In this document: positions 1-8,743 of the stretch, one piece after another | Layout of the letters: each line of letters starts with the position of its first letter | Numbering within the stretch: position 1 is the stretch's first letter | Source: Aphanomyces cochlioides | Lineage: Eukaryota; Oomycota; Saprolegniomycetes; Saprolegniales; Verrucalvaceae | Assembly: GCA_019828595.1 (NCBI GenBank) | Contig: JAHQRK010000012.1 | Location: 124,001 to 188,000 of the forward strand | DNA length: 64,000 nt | Reading direction: 5' to 3' | Notes under the pieces: generated by a model | Databases searched by the model: none | Seen by the model: the letters and a program-made list of their open reading frames with translations, nothing else | What the model was told of the DNA's origin: nothing | Made by a program: the position numbers and the translations under genes

Positions 1-3000
1 CCAGGCAGATACGAGTTGTGCCAAAGGGGAACATCCAAAGATGAGATGTGATTTGGACAGCCGTACGGAGTCCAGCGGGATTCAAACCAGCTACTCAATA
101 AGGCTTTCCACATTGGAGTGATATTGGGATTCTTGTACAGTTGTCTGATGAATGCAGAAGAGCCATTTGCCAAGAGGAGATCTCGGGGGGAACCCCATGG
201 ATGAAAAGCCTTCTCGAGGAGAGTATAGCCCGGCGTAATCCAGGCGGACATGGCAGACTTGCGGGGTGGGGTGGTGATGGCTTGAATGCATCTGATCATG
301 ACACAGCGGTTGTGTTGTTGCCATAAAGCAAGTGCATGGTGCAGGCCTAAGCCACCGGACTTCTTCGGCATGAATATGATCTCCTTTTTGATCAAACGGA
401 GGCCATGGACAGAGGAGGATGGGTTGATTTCTTCACCATGCATAAATTGAAGCATGGCCTTGTCGATCTTTTTGGCCAGGTCTTTGTCGGCAGGGACAAA
501 AGCCAGTTGGTACCATAACACAGGCAGACATATGCTGTGCAGGATAGTGACTTTTCCGGCCATGGTTCGAGCCTTGTAGAGCCACAAAGACAAGCGAGCC
601 ACAAACTTCTCAAACACGTAATTGAAACGTGCCAATGGAGAAAGATTGGGCGCAACCAAGATACCAAGAGCCTTCACGGGACTGTCGGAAGTAACTTGTA
701 GTGAGGCAAGGTTCCCATTCAACTGGCTGTAGGTCAGAATTTGGGTCTTGTCTACGTTGAGTCGGAAACCAGACTTGTCGCAAAAGGTTTGAACCAATGC
801 AAGCTGCCGGTGGAGGCACGTCTCATTTGCCGCATAGAGTTGCGAGTCGTCGGCAAAGTAACTCCCAGTGTGGTAGCGATCCCCACACTTGATGCCATAG
901 TTGGAGTGTTGCCGTAGGAGTTGGCACATCGGTTCCAAAGCGATCACAAACAGAAGTGGCGACAGTGGATCACCTTGCAACACACCGCGTGAGATGTGAA
1001 CTGGCTTGGACAAGAAGCCGTTCACCAAGATGCGAGACTTGCGGCCCGAGTACAGTACGCGAACCATGTCAACAAAGGTTTCGGGAAAGCCATAGTGACG
1101 GAGGACGCGGAGCAAGTACGCGTGGTCCACGCGATCAAAAGCTTTCTCAAAGTCAAGCAGTGCCACCATCGAGGACGGACTGTGTAGTTTGATGTGGTGC
1201 AGCATGTCATCCAGTCGTGCAATATTGGTTTGGATATTGCTTCGACGGATAAAGCCTTGCTGGTCCGGGTGGATGATGTGTCGAATGTGGCGCTGGAGTC
1301 GATAAGCCAGAATACTCGTCAGGATTTTCACATCCGTGTTGAGTAGGCTAATGGGCCGATAGTTCTTGGCCTGTGACTTGGGGCCTTTCTTGTGCAGCAA
1401 CACCAGCGTACTGACAAGTTGCATGGGAGTCAAGCGAGGGTGAGAATGGAGCTGGTGTGTGAATAGCAGCTCCAATACCAACGACCACTTGTGAGGTGCA
1501 AGTTTGAGGACTTCGAATGGCAGAGCGTTGGGACCTGGCGCTGAGTTCGAACTGCTGTGTCGAATAGCATGATAGAACTCGTTGGCGCGCAAGGGAGCCG
1601 ACAGCTCTTTCTGGGCTTGCTCTGGCAGTTGCTTGTGTCGAGTCAATGGGGTCAGAAATGACGACACTTCGTCTCCAGATCGCTGCACCTCGGGAGCTGC
1701 AAACAAGTCCTTGTAGTAGTCGACCAGGACGTCAGACATGCCTTGTTGATTGGAGACAACATTTCCATTGACATCCACCAACTCTTTGAAGACTGTCTTC
1801 TTCAAGGGGGTAGGGACAGGGGACATGAAGTGGAACTTGGACGAGCGCTCTGCTTTGTACAAGTGAAGTTGGAACGCCTGGTCTTGACGAAACTGCTTGT
1901 CTCGATCTTGCAGCTCGTGAATTTGCTTTTGAAGGTCTCGCACTCGATCCACCAGCACTGAATCTTGACGCATGTTGGGGACTTGCAAAAGCGAAGCGAT
2001 CTCGACAGCTAACTTCTTCAACGGCAGACGTTGTTTCTCCAATCGTTGAGAATGGAATTCTTTGAGTTGGGAGCGGATATCATTGACCAGTATGTCGTAG
2101 GCCTTGGAGATATTGTGGAATGTTGGAGACTTGTCCAAAAATCGATCCAGACATCCATGAACAATCTCGGCCGCTCGTGGTAGACGAAGTAGCCAAGTTG
2201 GAGCTTTCCATGATCCAGAGCCATGGCGCAATGTTTGACGCTTTGAGATGATACGACAAGCCACGTGGTCAGCCTGTGGAACGTGTGGCATGTGCGTCGC
2301 CTTCCAATGACGAAGACCCGCCAAGGTGGACGAACAAAATATGTAGTCGAGTCGGTTGGTGAGTGTGGGACTTGTGAAGGCTCGTGCCACGGGGTTTTGA
2401 CGGCGAAACAGATCCACCAGAGACAAACTGTGCATCCATTGTTCCAGTTGAAGGGTGCCGGCCATGGTGGAGGTACTGGGTCTCAACGAATCCAAATCTT
2501 TGTTGAGAGTGCAGTTGAAATCTCCTCCAACAATGTGGAGCGCATGTGGAGGAAAGTCGCGTGGCAATTCTTCGAAGTAACTTGCTCGTTGTTGGAAGGC
2601 TGCCGGCGCATAGATATTGTGGAGAACGACTGTCAGTGGACCCAGAGTACATCGCACTTGTAGATAACGACCACGAAGCACTGGGTTGTCATGAGGGACT
2701 TGAGTGGCGTTCTTCAAAGGAGAGTGAGGATGTATCAACGTAGCCAGACCTCCAGTGGCTGGCGACGTGGATACTTCAGGGTAAATAGGCTCTTCAAAGA
2801 ACAAAGAGCCTTCGTGGTTTGTGATGCGTTGCCAATGGAACGCAACACGGTCGTGGAGACTTGGCGTGCGGAAACGGGTTTCTTGGATAAAGGAAACGTC
2901 GTGAACACTTGATAGTTTGTCGAGGATGTACCGATGACTGTTGGAGAAGTCATTGGTGTTGAGGGAGATGATTTGTGGGTCCCAGTCCACGAGTTCAGTT

Positions 3001-3029
3001 GGGACATCGGAGAAGTTGTTGTCAATCAT
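1..3029 (-). CDS. ORF2 of copy A: endonuclease-reverse transcriptase, partial (C-terminus off window)
   Basis: Encodes about the first 1009 residues of the 1351-residue ORF2 protein, starting at the ATG at 3029 (Met-Ile-Asp-Asn-Asn). It has the endonuclease domain (residues about 1-260: Glu50 in QETRF, GGDFN near 168-172, LDYIF near 227, ADH near 252-254) and the reverse transcriptase (NYRPISLLN near 556, Asp627 in LDFEKAFD, GVLQGDPLSP near 681, FADD at 725-728). No stop or frameshift is seen down to base 1. In the family the protein nicks target DNA and primes cDNA synthesis on the element RNA. It lies 78 nt downstream of ORF1 on the same transcript. The zinc-finger end falls outside the window, so intactness is not proven. 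Confidence 0.92.
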   Translation of the reverse strand, partial: MIDNNFSDVPTELVDWDPQIISLNTNDFSNSHRYILDKLSSVHDVSFIQETRFRTPSLHDRVAFHWQRITNHEGSLFFEEPIYPEVSTSPATGGLATLIHPHSPLKNATQVPHDNPVLRGRYLQVRCTLGPLTVVLHNIYAPAAFQQRASYFEELPRDFPPHALHIVGGDFNCTLNKDLDSLRPSTSTMAGTLQLEQWMHSLSLVDLFRRQNPVARAFTSPTLTNRLDYIFCSSTLAGLRHWKATHMPHVPQADHVACRIISKRQTLRHGSGSWKAPTWLLRLPRAAEIVHGCLDRFLDKSPTFHNISKAYDILVNDIRSQLKEFHSQRLEKQRLPLKKLAVEIASLLQVPNMRQDSVLVDRVRDLQKQIHELQDRDKQFRQDQAFQLHLYKAERSSKFHFMSPVPTPLKKTVFKELVDVNGNVVSNQQGMSDVLVDYYKDLFAAPEVQRSGDEVSSFLTPLTRHKQLPEQAQKELSAPLRANEFYHAIRHSSSNSAPGPNALPFEVLKLAPHKWSLVLELLFTHQLHSHPRLTPMQLVSTLVLLHKKGPKSQAKNYRPISLLNTDVKILTSILAYRLQRHIRHIIHPDQQGFIRRSNIQTNIARLDDMLHHIKLHSPSSMVALLDFEKAFDRVDHAYLLRVLRHYGFPETFVDMVRVLYSGRKSRILVNGFLSKPVHISRGVLQGDPLSPLLFVIALEPMCQLLRQHSNYGIKCGDRYHTGSYFADDSQLYAANETCLHRQLALVQTFCDKSGFRLNVDKTQILTYSQLNGNLASLQVTSDSPVKALGILVAPNLSPLARFNYVFEKFVARLSLWLYKARTMAGKVTILHSICLPVLWYQLAFVPADKDLAKKIDKAMLQFMHGEEINPSSSVHGLRLIKKEIIFMPKKSGGLGLHHALALWQQHNRCVMIRCIQAITTPPRKSAMSAWITPGYTLLEKAFHPWGSPRDLLLANGSSAFIRQLYKNPNITPMWKALLSSWFESRWTPYGCPNHISSLDVPLWHNSYLP

Positions 3030-3107
3030 CACGAGTACAGATGAAAATGAGTAGAATGGAGGGGTGAGAGGGGAGGTTGAAATGGATTGAAGCAGGGGAT
3101 AGAAGCC

Positions 3108-6100
3108 TTAGAGTTGATCGTCCTCCAAATCGAGGGGATCAATTTCGTCGGCGTTCATGGAGTGGTGAGCTTTGCTGCAGAGCTCGTCGATGTGGTAATT
3201 GTTGGTGATGCTTTTGAGCATCGAGATGGCCGACAAGACGGGAGCCGGCAAAGTGAACTTCTCGAGATTGTCGCTGAAGTTTTCGATCAAAGCAAACAGC
3301 GACCAGTCCGTCAAGCAGTTGGTGTCAGGCAATCTTGTTGCTTCTTGGTTCAATAGAACAGTCAGTGCCTCCGAGTTTGTGTAGAGGTCTGGGGCCCGAT
3401 TTGAGAGGAATAAGTCAATCGTAGCAAGTGCAAAGAGGATGCGCTTGATCTCTGGTATGTCCGTGGTCAATTCTTCCAAGATTTCTGACGGGTGAATCTT
3501 GTATTGAGCCATGAAGTTGACGTGATGTTTGTAGTTGTGAGGCTTGCCTTGAGCTTTTAACAAAGCCATCTTGCGCTCAATAGTCTTGGTTGCAACAAGT
3601 GACTGAAACAAACTGAGGTCTTCATCTTGTGCGTACATAGCATGTGCAACGAGCTGAGGATCATCTCGCAAAATGCGTTGACATTCGGTGATACTGCCTT
3701 CGACTTTCTTGTCTCGAATGATCTTCTTCGCCAATTCGAGGTGGGCTGCAGCAGACTTGTCAAGTCGTTGTTTCTTCGCTTTGCCTTTGGTCTTTTTCGG
3801 GCGTGGCGCACTTGAATCTTCCAATACAATTCGAGGCACTGCAAAATCTTCAAACGAGAGTTCCACGTCGTCTTCTTCGAGGATATGAAAACGGTTGGAT
3901 GTCGGCAGGGGATCCAAACGTGGGGACGAAGGCAAAGTACGTTTTGGAGCTGGTCCAGACCGGTAGCCCGTTACCAATTGAAGGTCCAGCGAGTTCTTGG
4001 GCTGCTCACTTGGTGGAGCAAGAGCGGGCGATTCGTTGGTAGACATTTCCACATCTTCTTGTTGTTTGTCTTGTCCATTGTTGTTAGGGGGATCGCTGTC
4101 ACCAGACATATCGACATCAGAGCCATGAGAAGGAGCTGTTGGCTGTGGTTGTTCATCTTGACCATCTTCAGATGCCTCAGTTGAGTCGGCCTGGCCTTCC
4201 GCATTTGTTCCAGGGTCTTGATCATGATCGTCTCCATCATGTTCAGGTTCTTTTTCTCCTGACGGAGGAGATTTTGCCGCTGCCTTGGCCGCTTTTGCCT
4301 TCGCTTTTTCAGCCTTGGCCTCTGCACGTCGTGAAACAATCGACGGAGGCAATGTCTTGTTCAGAGCAGCGATCTTGTGCTGAAACACGACGACAAAAGG
4401 CTGACCCGACGGATCCGTAATGGTGATTTCGCGTAGTGCGTCGCCGGATTTTGGCACCAGCACTGCAGGAGGCGCAGACGACTTGAAAATGACTCTCAAA
4501 TGCGGCGACTTGATGTTCTGACCAGCAGTAGGGTTGAATGCTGCTATCACTGACTTGGTCAATGCAGCCATTTTCTTGACAATTGCCTTGGCCATCGAAG
4601 GGTGACTGACCTTGTTGAACGTAACGTAGTAGTTGTTGCCATAACGCGAGTATTTGGGAACCAGGAAGTCTTTGCCACCAAGTCGAAACGTTGTGCCTCC
4701 CATTTCCACGCACGTAGACAAGTTGTAACTTGAGATCACAATGGTCTGTGGGTTCTTCTTGTGGATCAAAATGTTCGGAAATTTGGAGCCCCATAACGAA
4801 CCAGGATTTTCCTTGACAAATTGATCGCAGATGACTTTTTCGGACCAGTCCTTGTAGCCTTCGCCCAACTTGACTGTGAGCTCGTACACTTGGGACTGGG
4901 GGGTGAGCAAAATGTTTTCAATGAAGGCGTCCATGTCACCAGAGTCTTTGTAGAATGCGTCCGCCATGGCCTCGCATCGCGCAATATCGTCATCGGCAAT
5001 AGCATGAGCACCAGTGTTGCGATGTTTCGCGCCTTTGGGGGCATTGCCTTGCTTGGAATCTTTCTTGGACGAAGCTGAATCCTTGCCGGGAGTCTTTTGC
5101 GTCCATGGATTGGCCTTTTCAGCGTTTTGTTGCTCTTGATCGCCTTGTATTTTGTCTGCCGCGGTAGGAGGATCAACAGCGCCATTTCCTTGAGCAACGG
5201 ATTTGTCGACAATGTCTTGATTTGACTGGTCATTGTCTTTGTTTGTCGATTGTTCCTCTTGAATAACTTCTCCAGGAGTATCACACGGCTTCGCTTGGCC
5301 GTTAATGTCGCCTGACCCATCCACCTCCGAGTGAATTTGAGTATTTCCCTCGTCGGTTAAGGCCTCGGTTTCAGTAGAATCCTTCCCCTCGGCGTCTCCA
5401 GAGACCATATCCACGTCCTCTTGAGATTTTTCTTCTTCCTCTCCCGTTCTAGGAGGCTCAGCACAGGGGGCGACGCGGTTGGTGGCTGCTGGCTCAGTCC
5501 CATTGGTCACGAGAAAGGCCGGGGCCAGACCCCCAGTGACAGGGGTAGAAGGGGAATCCATGCCATCCCCGCAGCACGGTGACTGGGGTACACCATTGCT
5601 CCGGCGAGAACCCAAATCGGGATACCGCCCCCGCCCCTCCGAAGAGGCCCCTGGGGGGAAGTAGACAGAACCGCAGGGTGTGCCCATAGGGGGGGCCCTC
5701 GTAGCCTCTAGGGCTGGCATGGACCCCGTTTTCTCGCCGCCTTCACTGGGGATCGACTCCAATTGGAGTCCAGGGAAGCAGCCACCACAGGCACAAGGCC
5801 CCAGTGGTTCGCCCTCCTGAGTGAGGGCTTCGCTAGACAAGTTAACGACAGTGGTCTGGGGGTCAACCACTGACCCACTGAGGTTGACCCCCCCTGGAAC
5901 TCCGGCGAGTGGAGCACCAGGTGAAGCGCTGGGGGAGCGAGACGCAGATTGGTCTCCAGAGACGCTGTTGGGGTCGAACTCGACCTCCACTTCGGCCCTA
6001 GGGTTAGGTGTAGAGACATTACTCACACCACTTCCGCCATCCTGATTGGACGACGAAAGTGGGTGAGGTGATACAATACCTGGAATGATGGTGACTCCGT

Positions 6101-6146
6101 GAGTGTTGGTCTCACGGAGCTCGGAACAGCTGTTGGCGTTGGACAT
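3108..6146 (-). CDS. ORF1 of copy A: putative RNA-binding/chaperone protein of the LINE, intact
   Basis: Uninterrupted 1012-residue ORF from the ATG at 6146 (MSNANSCSEL) to a TAA at 3108. In order it shows: a Ser/Gly/Pro-rich, probably disordered N-terminus with a CACGGC cluster (near 117-122); a strongly acidic, Gln/Asn-rich stretch (about 235-345); a globular-looking core (about 380-600, starting IADDDIARCEAM); an Ala/Lys-rich helix-like run (about 606-625); a second acidic linker; the motif TSNRFHILEEDD (near 750); a basic RPKKTKGKAKKQR segment (near 782) that could be a nuclear signal; and a helical C-terminus. No CCHC zinc knuckle is visible. By position it should be the RNA-binding ORF1 protein, but I do not recognise the fold. 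The reading frame stays open upstream only through a non-ATG codon. Confidence 0.88.
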   Translation of the reverse strand: MSNANSCSELRETNTHGVTIIPGIVSPHPLSSSNQDGGSGVSNVSTPNPRAEVEVEFDPNSVSGDQSASRSPSASPGAPLAGVPGGVNLSGSVVDPQTTVVNLSSEALTQEGEPLGPCACGGCFPGLQLESIPSEGGEKTGSMPALEATRAPPMGTPCGSVYFPPGASSEGRGRYPDLGSRRSNGVPQSPCCGDGMDSPSTPVTGGLAPAFLVTNGTEPAATNRVAPCAEPPRTGEEEEKSQEDVDMVSGDAEGKDSTETEALTDEGNTQIHSEVDGSGDINGQAKPCDTPGEVIQEEQSTNKDNDQSNQDIVDKSVAQGNGAVDPPTAADKIQGDQEQQNAEKANPWTQKTPGKDSASSKKDSKQGNAPKGAKHRNTGAHAIADDDIARCEAMADAFYKDSGDMDAFIENILLTPQSQVYELTVKLGEGYKDWSEKVICDQFVKENPGSLWGSKFPNILIHKKNPQTIVISSYNLSTCVEMGGTTFRLGGKDFLVPKYSRYGNNYYVTFNKVSHPSMAKAIVKKMAALTKSVIAAFNPTAGQNIKSPHLRVIFKSSAPPAVLVPKSGDALREITITDPSGQPFVVVFQHKIAALNKTLPPSIVSRRAEAKAEKAKAKAAKAAAKSPPSGEKEPEHDGDDHDQDPGTNAEGQADSTEASEDGQDEQPQPTAPSHGSDVDMSGDSDPPNNNGQDKQQEDVEMSTNESPALAPPSEQPKNSLDLQLVTGYRSGPAPKRTLPSSPRLDPLPTSNRFHILEEDDVELSFEDFAVPRIVLEDSSAPRPKKTKGKAKKQRLDKSAAAHLELAKKIIRDKKVEGSITECQRILRDDPQLVAHAMYAQDEDLSLFQSLVATKTIERKMALLKAQGKPHNYKHHVNFMAQYKIHPSEILEELTTDIPEIKRILFALATIDLFLSNRAPDLYTNSEALTVLLNQEATRLPDTNCLTDWSLFALIENFSDNLEKFTLPAPVLSAISMLKSITNNYHIDELCSKAHHSMNADEIDPLDLEDDQL

Positions 6147-6207
6147 TTTGAGCGCGGCGGCACTTGATAACTTCTTGACTTGAGGGGTACGAGGCAAATT
6201 CGGAAGT
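6147..6207 (-). promoter_or_regulatory. 5' UTR of copy A
   Basis: A 61-nt leader from the conserved first base to the ORF1 ATG. Its first 21 nt form an inverted repeat with the element's 3' UTR. An internal promoter would have to lie here or in the ORF1 5' coding region, because the element has no other upstream sequence. Confidence 0.7.
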
Positions 6208-6211
6208 TTTT

Positions 6212-7226
6212 TTTTCATCCATGGGGTTCCCCCCGGGATCTCCTCTTGGCAAATGGCTCTTCTGCATTCATCAGACAACTGTACAAGAATCCCAATATCA
6301 CTCCAATGTGGAAAGCCTTATTGAGTAGCTGGTTTGAATCCCGCTGGACTCCGTACGGCTGTCCAAATCACATCTCATCTTTGGATGTTCCCCTTTGGCA
6401 CAACTCGTATCTGCCTGGACTCGAAGACCTATACGATCAGTGCTCTACATCGACGCAAGACCAAGCCAATGTATTGGCTTCGCTTCACATCACGAAGTTG
6501 TCGCATTTGTTGACTCCGTGTCAGCGAGTTTGGCCAGCTTCGATCTTGTTCGACAAAATCAACCGTGCCTGCCGCCAAGCCAATTTTGTCCCTCCAACGA
6601 AACAATGGATCTCAATCTTGGTGACCAAGTTATCACGATTGTTTGAGATTGTTTCTGAAGAGGATGCTCCCGTGTTCCACTTGCCGACGCCTAGCTCTGA
6701 ATGGATGGAATGGCACTGGATAATTCACCCTGACTCGAGTCCGATCTTGTTGGCGCTTGCGACTTCGAAATCGGCTAAGATCAGAGCTTCTCCAGCTGTC
6801 AGCTCGTCCATCCTTCCTACCAAGCATCTCAACCTGCCATCGAACTTTTACGAAGACCCCAAGCGCCTTACCCAACTTGCCGCCTTCCTCCAACCCGACC
6901 ACATTCTCCCTCGATATGGAGAGTTCATTTTCAAGACCCTTCTCCGCGCCAACGCCATGCAATATCTGTTTCAGTACCAAGACCCCAAGCCGACGTGTGT
7001 CTTCTGTCGTGTCAATGAGACGTACGAGCATTTCCTGTTCTCTTGTGGATATGGTCAATCTGTTTGGTATTTCTTCAAGGCGATCCAGCGACTGCTCGAG
7101 TGTTCCTTTCCGTCGACTTGTCTGGAAATGTTCTACGAGACGCCCAAGCCGTCCGATGGATACTACATCCGTGGCTATCTGAAGATATGGCCGATTGTCC
7201 GAGCCTGCGTGTATTATCAAATATGG
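6212..7226 (+). mobile_element. LINE copy B, internal fragment of the outermost host copy
   Basis: Plus-strand ORF2 sequence left between copy A, inserted on its left, and copy CE, inserted after CAAATATGG on its right. It is 1015 bp, exactly the length of the matching stretch in copy H, so it has no indels. It is the host of both neighbours and therefore one of the oldest insertions visible. Its remaining parts must lie outside the window on both sides. Confidence 0.92.
6212..7226 (+). pseudogene. ORF2 fragment of copy B (C-terminal part, zinc-finger region)
   Basis: Covers ORF2 residues about 942-1279, from FHPWGSP to YYQIW, in one open frame. It includes the C-terminal zinc finger C-x2-C-x7-H-x4-C (CVFCRVNETYEHFLFSC). 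It has lost the endonuclease and RT domains to the left of insertion A, and the last ~72 residues to the right of insertion CE. In frame it reads into CE's 3' end and stops after a few codons (LNELY), so it cannot make a working ORF2 product. One base differs from most copies at the run of six C's (CCCCCCGGG instead of CCCCCCGAG). Confidence 0.9.
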
Positions 7227-7371
7227 TTAAATGAGTTGTATTAACCTTATTTTTGAGCAAAGGCCCTAATGACTTACTAATTTGCCTCGTACTGTATAAA
7301 TAGAACTTGGAAAACAGAATATGGCAAAGTGGTCATTGAACAGGAGATGAAGTGGTGAGCCGTCAGCTCAC
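7225..7371 (-). other. 3' UTR of copy CE (147-nt class)
   Basis: Runs from the ORF2 stop to the terminal TTTAACC. It has the GCTCACCAC form of the stop-codon hairpin, one T shorter than in copies F, H, J, K and L. It ends without poly(A), directly at the target GG. Confidence 0.9.
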
Positions 7372-8598
7372 TCATGAAACGACACTGTCAGGAATGGCGT
7401 GTTGACGTAACCAGGGGTCCGAAGATAGATGCTTGAGCACATTGAATACCTTGGTGTATCCCTTCTTGAGAGGGAGATCAACCAGGAGCTGTTGTAGATG
7501 TAGCTTGATCAAAGAGGCAGCATGAATGGCAACTTCCATCGGACTCTTCGCTGTGAGGTCGGGTCGAAAGGTGCGATCGGCACGTTGGAGCCATATTTGA
7601 TAATACACGCAGGCTCGGACAATCGGCCAGATCTTCAGATAGCCACGGATGTAGTATCCATCGGACGGCTTGGGCGTCTCGTAGAACATTTCCAGACAAG
7701 TCGACGGAAAGGAACACTCGAGCAGTCGCTGGATCGCCTTGAAGAAATACCAAACAGATTGACCATATCCACAAGAGAACAGGAAATGCTCGTACGTCTC
7801 ATTGACACGACAGAAGACACACGTCGGCTTGGGGTCTTGGTACTGAAACAGATATTGCATGGCGTTGGCGCGGAGAAGGGTCTTGAAAATGAACTCTCCA
7901 TATCGAGGGAGAATGTGGTCGGGTTGGAGGAAGGCGGCAAGTTGGGTAAGGCGCTTGGGGTCTTCATAAAAGTTGGATGGCAGGTTGAGATGCTTGGTAG
8001 GAAGGATGGACGAGCTGACAGCTGGAGAAGCTCTGATCTTAGCCGATTTCGAAGTCGCAAGCGCCAACAAGATCGGACTCGAGTCAGGGTGTATCATCCA
8101 GTGCCATTCCATCCATTCAGAGCTAGGCGTCGGCAAGTGGAACACGGGAGCATCCTCTTCAGAAACAATCTCAAACAATCGTGATAACTTGGTCACCAAG
8201 ATTGAGATCCATTGTTTCGTTGGAGGGACAAAATTGGCTTGGCGGCAGGCACGGTTGATTTTGTCGAACAAGATCGAAGCTGGCCAAACTCGCTGACACG
8301 GAGTCAACAAATGCGACAACTTCGTGATGTGAAGCGAAGCCAATACATTGGCTTGGTCTTGCGTCGATGTAGAGCACTGATCGTATAGGTCTTCGAGTCC
8401 AGGCAGATACGAGTTGTGCCAAAGGGGAACATCCAAAGATGAGATGTGATTTGGACAGCCGTACGGAGTCCAGCGGGATTCAAACCAGCTACTCAATAAG
8501 GCTTTCCACATTGGAGTGATATTGGGATTCTTGTACAGTTGTCTGATGAATGCAGAAGAGCCATTTGCCAAGAGGAGATCTCGGGGGGAACCCCATGG
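7372..8598 (-). pseudogene. ORF2 of copy CE, segment 3 (C-terminal, residues ~943-1351)
   Basis: The last third of CE's ORF2, from the D insertion site (CCATGGGGTTCCCCCC in sense) to the TGA stop. It carries the zinc finger and the C-terminal tail (HAIPDSVVS end) with an open frame. It is separated from the preceding ORF2 segment (15996-17028) by copy D plus one TSD copy. With the frame closed upstream by D's terminus, it cannot be translated as part of ORF2. Confidence 0.92.
8583..8598. repeat. TSD of copy D, left
   Basis: GGGGGGAACCCCATGG, identical to 15980-15995. The last GG overlaps the complement of D's terminal CC. Confidence 0.95.
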
Positions 8599-8743
8599 TT
8601 AAATGAGTTGTATTAACCTTATTTTTGAGCAAAGGCCCTAATGACTTACTAATTTGCCTCGTACTGTATAAATAGAACTTGGAAAACAGAATATGGCAAA
8701 GTGGTCATTGAACAGGAGATGAAGTGGTGAGCCGTCAGCTCAC
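8597..8743 (-). other. 3' UTR of copy D (147-nt class)
   Basis: Holds, in sense order, the stop-codon hairpin, CTATTTATA (antisense TATAAATAG at 8667-8675), the inverted repeat of the 5' end, and the terminal GGTTAA/TTAACC hairpin. Confidence 0.9.

Larger units (their letters stand above)
1..6207 (-). mobile_element. LINE copy A, full 5' end, 3' part outside window
   Basis: Minus-strand copy of the non-LTR element, cut by the left window edge inside ORF2. Its 5' end (sense ACTTCCGAATTTG) lies at 6207, at the same base as in five other copies, so it is 5'-complete. Four extra T's (6208-6211) separate it from plus-strand host copy B, which resumes at 6212 with TTTTCATCC. ORF1 is intact and ORF2 is open as far as it can be read. 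From position 1 to the ORF2 start, A has the same length as copy D, so no indels are present. It is the only copy here that could still be autonomous. Its TSD cannot be confirmed because its 3' end is not in the window. Confidence 0.93.

Noticed and set aside
3108..6278. Longer versions of ORF1 that extend upstream of MSNANS (for example to 6278, or 49548 for copy G)
   Set aside because: The extensions run through the 5' UTR into the neighbouring copy and use antisense or foreign sequence. The ATG at 61 nt from the element start is shared by all copies.
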